A DNA stretch of 19,058 nt from Bacteroidales bacterium UBA1217 (lineage in GTDB: Bacteria; Bacteroidota; Bacteroidia; Bacteroidales; P3): NCBI GenBank assembly GCA_002309335.1, contig DBXH01000031.1, positions 29,406-48,463 of the forward strand, given 5' to 3'. A program made the position numbers and the translations under genes. Below, piece after piece: positions 14,490 to 19,058 of this stretch (positions are counted from its first letter, which is position 1; each line of letters opens with the position of its first letter). The notes under the pieces are model-generated. The model had not been told where the DNA came from. It was given only the letters and a program-made list of their open reading frames with translations, and ran no database searches.

Positions 14490-15931
14490 GAACACTGAAC
14501 GGAAAACATAGAACGGGGAACGTGTTGTTCATAGCTTTGCTTGCAATGCTGATGGCTTTGCCGCAGGCATTGAACGCACAGAGCAACATTATGTACGGCG
14601 CATCGCGCAACCCATTGATGAACACGGCCAACCCCGCATTCTTCCCCAGCCATTCGAGGGTATATTTAGCTTTGCCCGGTGTAAACCTTGATTTCTCTAG
14701 CCCTCTCTCCTATTCAAGTATATTCCAGTATGATACGGCTGCACAGAAGACTTACATCAACGCCAACAGCCTGCTCGACACACTCGCCAACGGCGAAAAG
14801 ATTCGTTTTGGAACCAATATCCACGCATTCGGTTTGGGTCTTAATTTCAACAACTTCTTCATCACTTTGTCGGCACAGGCCAAAGCTGATATCGGTTTCG
14901 GTCTTCCGAACGGACTTGTGACATTCCTCAACGAAGGTAACTACAATCACGTTGGCGACGATGCCATGGAATTGCTTGACGGTAACCTTGTCAATGTCCG
15001 TCTGTATGACGAGTTTGCCCTCGGTATTGGTGTCCGCTTATTGGACGACCACCTCACTGTCGGTTTCCGTGCAAAAGTGCTCAACGGTTATCTCGATGTT
15101 TCCAACGCCGGTTCGTCACTTACACTGACCACTTCTCCCGACTACTCGACAATGACCGCCGATATGAACCTTGATATGAACTATGCCGGAGCCATTGATT
15201 TCGTATACGATTCGGCACAAGGCAAATACACCTACAATATAACAAACTATTTGACAAACAACTATGGTGTTAACTTTGACCTTGGTGTTCGCTACGAAAA
15301 CGACTTTTTAGAAGCATCGGCTTCCATCATAGACCTTGGTCCCGGTATCCACTGGAATGACAATATCCAGAAAATTGTATCGGCACGTGAAAACAATACA
15401 TTTACTTTCACCGGTATGGATGTCAGCACGATTATGCAGGGAGGTACACTTGACTCGACCTACAGCCAGATGCTGATCGACTCGCTCAAATCGCTGGCAG
15501 AATACAAATTTGTTGATGGCGGTGAGGACTACTGGACATCTATCCCGACCAAAGTTAATGTTGGCGGTATGTTTAAACTCACTCCTGGCGTCAGCGCAGG
15601 TCTGTTATTCCACGGCGAGTTTGAACGCGGTCTGGTAAAGGTGGGCGAAGTTTTCCAGAACAAGACTGTCGGATTCTACAGTCGCACATCGTTATTGGCA
15701 CGTGTTAATATCCACGACTGGGTAGAAGTTGTGGCAGCAGCATCGGTGCTGAGCAGCAACGGAAGCTGGAGCTGGCTGAACCCTGGCGTAGGCCTTACAC
15801 TCACACCCTTCCGCACACTTCAGGTTTACACCTTCCTAGACTATATTTCCAACATCTATCTTGTTGACGCAAAACATCTCAACGTGTCTGTCGGTCTCAA
15901 CCTGTTCCTGGGCAGCAGCTCTGAGAGATAG
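14486..15931 (+). CDS. DUF5723-like outer-membrane beta-barrel protein
   Basis: This 481-aa protein has a signal peptide (hydrophobic 13-28, likely cleavage ALNA-QS at 31/32). After it comes SNIMYGASRNPLMNTANPAFFPS, a segment typical of the PorV/FadL-like DUF5723 barrels of Bacteroidota, then many amphipathic strands, ending in NVSVGLNLFLG. The family function is unknown; related barrels act as outer-membrane scaffolds or transporters. Its start is fixed by the ATGA overlap and by the AAGGAGGT sequence 5 nt upstream. It is followed 12 bp later by a small lipoprotein gene. The lipoprotein-barrel-lipoprotein order suggests an envelope complex, but this is inference. Confidence 0.78.
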   Translation: MRTLNGKHRTGNVLFIALLAMLMALPQALNAQSNIMYGASRNPLMNTANPAFFPSHSRVYLALPGVNLDFSSPLSYSSIFQYDTAAQKTYINANSLLDTLANGEKIRFGTNIHAFGLGLNFNNFFITLSAQAKADIGFGLPNGLVTFLNEGNYNHVGDDAMELLDGNLVNVRLYDEFALGIGVRLLDDHLTVGFRAKVLNGYLDVSNAGSSLTLTTSPDYSTMTADMNLDMNYAGAIDFVYDSAQGKYTYNITNYLTNNYGVNFDLGVRYENDFLEASASIIDLGPGIHWNDNIQKIVSARENNTFTFTGMDVSTIMQGGTLDSTYSQMLIDSLKSLAEYKFVDGGEDYWTSIPTKVNVGGMFKLTPGVSAGLLFHGEFERGLVKVGEVFQNKTVGFYSRTSLLARVNIHDWVEVVAAASVLSSNGSWSWLNPGVGLTLTPFRTLQVYTFLDYISNIYLVDAKHLNVSVGLNLFLGSSSER

Positions 15932-15943
15932 CATAATAGTTTG

Positions 15944-16315
15944 ATGAAGAAAAAAATCATTACATTACTGGTGACGACAACCGTACTCCTCGCTGCCTGC
16001 AATCGCGACATCGAGGAGTTTCGGTTCACCGGCAAGGTTGTAGGCGGTGAACTTTGTTCTACTTCACAAGTGGCATATATCATAGATATTATATCGCCTG
16101 ACAGTATTGGAGCCGCTTACACCAACACCAGTGGCAGCTATAATAACTGTGTTATTGCGTACCGTTCGTCGCGTATTCTTTATCAAGGCGACACTATTTA
16201 CGGCATTGCCTATTTTACAAAGAATTACTCAGCGCTCAACTGCTTCGGAATCATTGACAACAATCTGCCCGAGATGATACTCTTATCGGTGGATGAGGAG
16301 CCTGACAATTCCTAA
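15944..16315 (+). CDS. Small predicted lipoprotein
   Basis: This 123-aa protein has a short signal peptide (MKKKI, hydrophobic to residue 18) and lipobox LAAC; the Cys is followed by NRDIEEFRF, with acids near the Cys. The frame also opens at a TTG three bases earlier, but the ATG at 15944 is the better start. The mature part has three further Cys residues and is beta-rich (FTGKVVGGE, YIIDIISPDSIG, GDTIYGIAYF). No known domain. It ends 24 bp before der. It probably belongs to the envelope group upstream rather than to der. Confidence 0.75.
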   Translation: MKKKIITLLVTTTVLLAACNRDIEEFRFTGKVVGGELCSTSQVAYIIDIISPDSIGAAYTNTSGSYNNCVIAYRSSRILYQGDTIYGIAYFTKNYSALNCFGIIDNNLPEMILLSVDEEPDNS

Positions 16316-16339
16316 ATTTCTAACAATAATTATCAAAGA

Positions 16340-17647
16340 ATGTCTAACATTGTAGCCATCGTAGGCCGCCCAAACGTGGGCAAATCAACACTTTTCAACC
16401 GACTTATAGAAGAGCGTAAAGCCATAGTCGACGAGACTGCCGGCGTGACCCGCGACCGTCAATACGGACACAGTGACTGGAACGGAAAACATTTCTCCGT
16501 CATCGACACCGGCGGTTATGTGATGGGTGGCGACGATGAATTTGAGATTGAGATACGCAAACAAGTGGCACTTGCCATCGACGAAGCCGATGTAATACTG
16601 TTTCTTGTCGACGCCAAAGAGGGTCTGACACCGATGGATGAGGATGTAGCTGATATGCTGCGCCGATGCAAGAAAAAAGTGATGCTTGTCGTAAACAAGT
16701 GCGACACTGCGGCACGCCAGGAAACCATTGGAGAGTTTTATGCCCTTGGACTCGGCGAGCTATACCCTATCGCAGGTATAACCGGTAGCGGTACCGGCGA
16801 CCTGCTGGATGCTGTGGTTGCCGACTTTGACGAAGGCGAAGAAGAAGTGTCGGATGGACTGCCGCGCATCGCCGTTGTTGGTCGCCCAAATGTGGGCAAA
16901 TCGTCGTTCATCAACGCCATTACTGGCACAGAGCGCAATATCGTGACCCCCATTGCCGGCACCACACGCGACTCGGTACTGTCGCACTACAACCTGTTCG
17001 GATTTGATTTCAACTTCGTTGACACCGCAGGATTGCGCAAGAAAAGTAAAGTGAGCGAAGATCTTGAATTCTATTCTGTTCTGCGCTCTGTACGTGCCAT
17101 CGAAGCAAGCGATGTATGCATTCTAATGCTTGACGCTTCGCAAGGATTGGAACAGCAGGATTTAAATATTTTCGGTCTTATACAGCGCAACCACAAAGGC
17201 GTTGTGATTGTGGTTAATAAATGGGATTTGATTGAGAAAGAGAACAATACACACAAAGAATACGAAGAACTGATACGTGAACGCATTGCTCCGTTCGACG
17301 ATGTTCCAATAATATTCACGTCTGTAATAAATAAACAGCGCATACATAAAGTTTTGGAAACAGCACGACAAGTTTATAACGCACGTAGCCGCAAGATAAC
17401 CACTTCCGAACTCAACGATGCACTGTTGCCTATCGTTAAAGAACAAAATCCGCCACCGAGTGTCAAAGGCAAATGGGTTAAAATCAAATACATCACCCAG
17501 TTGCCGACAGTTTACCCTCAGTTTGTATTCTTCTGCAATCTGCCACAATATATACGCGACCCCTATCGCCGCTTTGTGGAGAACCGTATGCGCGAGATGT
17601 GGGATTTTCATGGTGTTCCAATGAATATCTATTTCAGAGCGAAATAA
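16340..17647 (+). CDS. der: Ribosome-assembly GTPase Der (EngA)
   Basis: This 435-aa protein is the tandem-GTPase factor needed for 50S subunit assembly. Domain 1 has GRPNVGKS (9-16), DTGG (56-59) and NKCD (119-122). Domain 2 has GRPNVGKS (181-188), DTAG (228-231) and NKWD (293-296). The C-terminal KH-like domain carries VKIKYITQLPTVYPQFVFF and ends FRAK. The length is normal and all G motifs are intact. It is preceded by an A/T-rich leader without SD. The S4-domain gene starts 5 bp after its stop, a pairing that fits a joint role in ribosome maintenance. Confidence 0.98.
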   Translation: MSNIVAIVGRPNVGKSTLFNRLIEERKAIVDETAGVTRDRQYGHSDWNGKHFSVIDTGGYVMGGDDEFEIEIRKQVALAIDEADVILFLVDAKEGLTPMDEDVADMLRRCKKKVMLVVNKCDTAARQETIGEFYALGLGELYPIAGITGSGTGDLLDAVVADFDEGEEEVSDGLPRIAVVGRPNVGKSSFINAITGTERNIVTPIAGTTRDSVLSHYNLFGFDFNFVDTAGLRKKSKVSEDLEFYSVLRSVRAIEASDVCILMLDASQGLEQQDLNIFGLIQRNHKGVVIVVNKWDLIEKENNTHKEYEELIRERIAPFDDVPIIFTSVINKQRIHKVLETARQVYNARSRKITTSELNDALLPIVKEQNPPPSVKGKWVKIKYITQLPTVYPQFVFFCNLPQYIRDPYRRFVENRMREMWDFHGVPMNIYFRAK

Positions 17648-17652
17648 ATGAT

Positions 17653-18027
17653 ATGAGCGACATTCGCATAGACAAATACTTATGGGCAGTGCGCCTTTTC
17701 AAGACTCGCAGTCTTGCCACCGATGCCTGTCGCGCTGGAAAAATAAAGATGAACGGGCTACCCGTGAAGGCTTCGCACGAGATAAGCGAAGGTGAAATAT
17801 ACGAACTCAACATAGAGCAGATGCATCGCACCGTACAGGTCAAAGCTTTGCTTGCCAACCGTGTCGGTGCCAAACTGGTAGAAAACTACCTCACCGACCT
17901 TACGCCTGTGGAGGAATACGAGCGCATACAGATGGCTCGTCAGTATGGTTTCGAAAAGCGCGACCGCGGAGCCGGACGCCCCACCAAACGCGACCGTCGT
18001 GAGATTGAAGAGTTTAAGTATTACTAA
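17653..18027 (+). CDS. S4-domain RNA-binding protein (Hsp15/HslR-like)
   Basis: This 124-aa protein has an N-terminal S4 domain (RIDKYLWAVRLFKTRSLATDAC, then GKIKMNGLPVKASHEISEGE) and a basic tail GFEKRDRGAGRPTKRDRREIEEF. This matches Hsp15/HslR, which binds 50S subunits carrying stalled nascent chains. The frame is open further upstream inside der (to 17599), but ATG 17653 starts exactly at the S4 fold (MSDIRIDKYL); an ATG at 17648 is out of frame and stops after two codons. The gap to der is 5 bp, so translation is probably coupled. Family assignment is firm; orthology to hslR is likely but not proven. Confidence 0.9.
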   Translation: MSDIRIDKYLWAVRLFKTRSLATDACRAGKIKMNGLPVKASHEISEGEIYELNIEQMHRTVQVKALLANRVGAKLVENYLTDLTPVEEYERIQMARQYGFEKRDRGAGRPTKRDRREIEEFKYY

Positions 18028-18036
18028 AAAGCAATT

Positions 18037-18408
18037 ATGCCATTAAACATTAGTTGGGATCTCTTTTTGCTTTGCATTTCTGTCGTTGCAGTAATTACAC
18101 TTTTAGTATGGAAACTACCTAATGGGGTTAAGCCACGTGGTCTTTCACGTGCGTGGCGAGGGGTGTCCATTGCAACCCTATTATATTTTATATACTACTC
18201 CTATCCGATTTTACCCCAAATTCAAATACTATCGCCTATACTATATTTTGTCTTTTTGATTATAATGGCTGCAACGTTAATAGATGCCGCAGAACAAAAC
18301 TGCAAGCCTGTTTGGACTCGTCTGTTGGCTTGTCTTATACTAAATTTGGCGATAAGTGTCATACTTTTCATTATGGAGCTCAAATATCAGCCCACATACA
18401 TTTTTTAA
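18037..18408 (+). CDS. Small integral-membrane protein
   Basis: This 123-aa protein has four predicted membrane helices (about residues 8-24, 44-61, 64-82 and 95-113), a basic loop KPRGLSRAWRG between helices 1 and 2, and almost no soluble domain. No known family was recognised. It follows the S4 gene by 9 bp on the same strand, so it is likely read through from der. Its AT content is visibly higher than that of der and the S4 gene, which suggests a different history. The start at ATG 18037 is the first in frame. Confidence 0.6.
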   Translation: MPLNISWDLFLLCISVVAVITLLVWKLPNGVKPRGLSRAWRGVSIATLLYFIYYSYPILPQIQILSPILYFVFLIIMAATLIDAAEQNCKPVWTRLLACLILNLAISVILFIMELKYQPTYIF

Positions 18409-18601
18409 TCAAAAACACTCCGGGCCTTTATCGCCATATTTGCGTGGTATTATTGCCCAAGCATTTCCAACCAGTTTTCTATCGACTCCATCCTCGTTTC
18501 GTTCATCAGTTCAAGCATATTTATGCAAAATAAAAGACAACGTAAAAAAGATGGGAACAAAGCACATAAACTTATATTATTCTTGTGAGTACCATAAAAC
18601 G

Positions 18602-18635
18602 AAGCAAGGGTGCCCGATGGACACCCTTGCTTTTT
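18602..18635. terminator. Strong bidirectional terminator hairpin
   Basis: AAGCAAGGGTG (18602-18612) pairs perfectly with CACCCTTGCTT (18622-18632), giving an 11-bp stem with a 9-nt loop that can close two further C-G pairs. On the plus strand TTTTT follows; on the minus strand the stem is followed by CGTTTT. It ends groEL transcription (minus, stop at 18655) and can also end transcripts from the der group. The 190-bp stretch before it (18409-18601) shows no convincing gene. Confidence 0.8.
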
Positions 18636-18654
18636 ATCAGGCGTTATTGTTACA

Positions 18655-19058
18655 TCAATACATTCCGCCCATACCACCCATTCCGGGGTTGCCGGCGGGC
18701 ATCGGAGGTTCGGGTTCCTTGATGTCGCAGAGAACACACTCGGTAGTCAGCAGCATACCTGCTATGCTGGCTGCGTTCTCAAGAGCAACACGGGCAACTT
18801 TAGCTGGGTCTATCACACCGCTCTCAAACAGTTTCTCAAACTTCTCGGTGCGGGCATTGTAGCCATAATCACCCTTGCCATTCTTAACCTCATTGACGAT
18901 GACGCTGCCTTCAAGACCAGCATTCTCGACAATCATACGCAGAGGCTCCTCGACGGCACGACGGATAATCTCGATACCCAGTTTCTCGTCCTCGTTCTCT
19001 GGCTTTTCCTTAGCCAATTTCTCGGCTGCACGGATAAATGCGGTGCCACCGCCGGGGA
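18655..19058 (-). CDS. groEL: Chaperonin GroEL, C-terminal part (5' end outside window)
   Basis: The last ~133 residues of the 60-kDa chaperonin subunit are present. The frame continues to the window edge with PGGGTAFIRAAEKLAKE, the conserved VPGGGTA region of the intermediate/equatorial domain. It goes on through GIEIIRRAVEEPLRMIVENAGLEG, NARTEKFEKLFESGVIDPAKVARVALENAAS and the TTECVL segment, and finishes with the flexible Gly-Met tail PGMGGMGGMY that lines the cavity floor. No internal disruption is seen. A TTG at 19017 could be read as a start but is internal. The terminator at 18602-18635 lies 20 bp downstream. Confidence 0.98.
   Translation of the reverse strand, partial: PGGGTAFIRAAEKLAKEKPENEDEKLGIEIIRRAVEEPLRMIVENAGLEGSVIVNEVKNGKGDYGYNARTEKFEKLFESGVIDPAKVARVALENAASIAGMLLTTECVLCDIKEPEPPMPAGNPGMGGMGGMY

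Noticed and set aside
17599..17652. Upstream start for the S4-domain protein within der
   Set aside because: The added residues belong to the other frame of der's C-terminus. ATG 17653 gives the family-typical MSDIRIDKYL start.
18409..18601. Possible small gene between the membrane protein and groEL
   Set aside because: Open frames on both strands run through the terminator hairpin or into groEL and show no conserved pattern. A short protein-like tail on the minus strand (ESIENWLEMLGQ) was noted but has no supporting start or context.

Overview
This window looks like a chromosomal segment of a Bacteroidota genome, most probably order Bacteroidales. Evidence: several families largely confined to that phylum (DUF6266-, DUF4199-, DUF5715- and DUF5723-like proteins), TAnnTTTG promoter boxes, A-rich leaders with almost no Shine-Dalgarno sequences, and many signal peptides or lipoboxes. 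No rRNA, tRNA or CRISPR array was seen. All family names come from reading the translations; no database search was run.

Layout. (i) 1-762: a single-domain HUH (Y1) transposase of the IS200/RAYT type, on the minus strand. It is framed by hairpin repeats that are inverted with respect to each other. On each side a GTAG tetranucleotide directly precedes a 9-bp-stem hairpin, as in REP elements mobilised or maintained by REP-associated tyrosine transposases. (ii) 763-7068, minus strand: a probable operon of a large periplasmic TPR protein, a predicted outer-membrane beta-barrel and FolC (folate polyglutamylation). Three runs of a 7-bp degenerate repeat (TTCAAnn-like) lie inside coding sequence here, two in folC and one in the signal-peptide region of the barrel gene. 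(iii) 7069-9689: an accessory-looking zone with a DUF6266 protein, a 356-bp intergenic region carrying an 11-bp-phased direct repeat, an AT-rich HNH endonuclease gene, and a convergent gene for a protein with an N-terminal HARE-HTH-like domain and a C-terminal restriction-endonuclease-like domain.

(iv) 9721-12921, minus strand: an envelope operon running DUF4199 membrane protein, GT2 glycosyltransferase, HAD-IIIA phosphatase (GmhB-like) and an M15-like DUF5715 protein. The HARE-HTH gene follows only 31 bp downstream and may be read from the same transcript. (v) 13158-18408, plus strand: a lipoprotein, a DUF5723-type barrel and a small lipoprotein, then Der GTPase, an S4-domain RNA-binding protein and a small membrane protein. 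The two divergent operons (iv and v) each have a recognisable TAnnTTTG promoter in the 236-bp gap between them. (vi) 18602-19058: a strong terminator hairpin and the 3' part of groEL (minus strand), cut by the window end.

The most interesting material is the composite REP/RAYT structure at the left edge, the in-frame heptad repeats inside folC and the barrel gene, and the convergent HNH / HARE-HTH-nuclease pair set between housekeeping envelope genes, which is a candidate small defence module.
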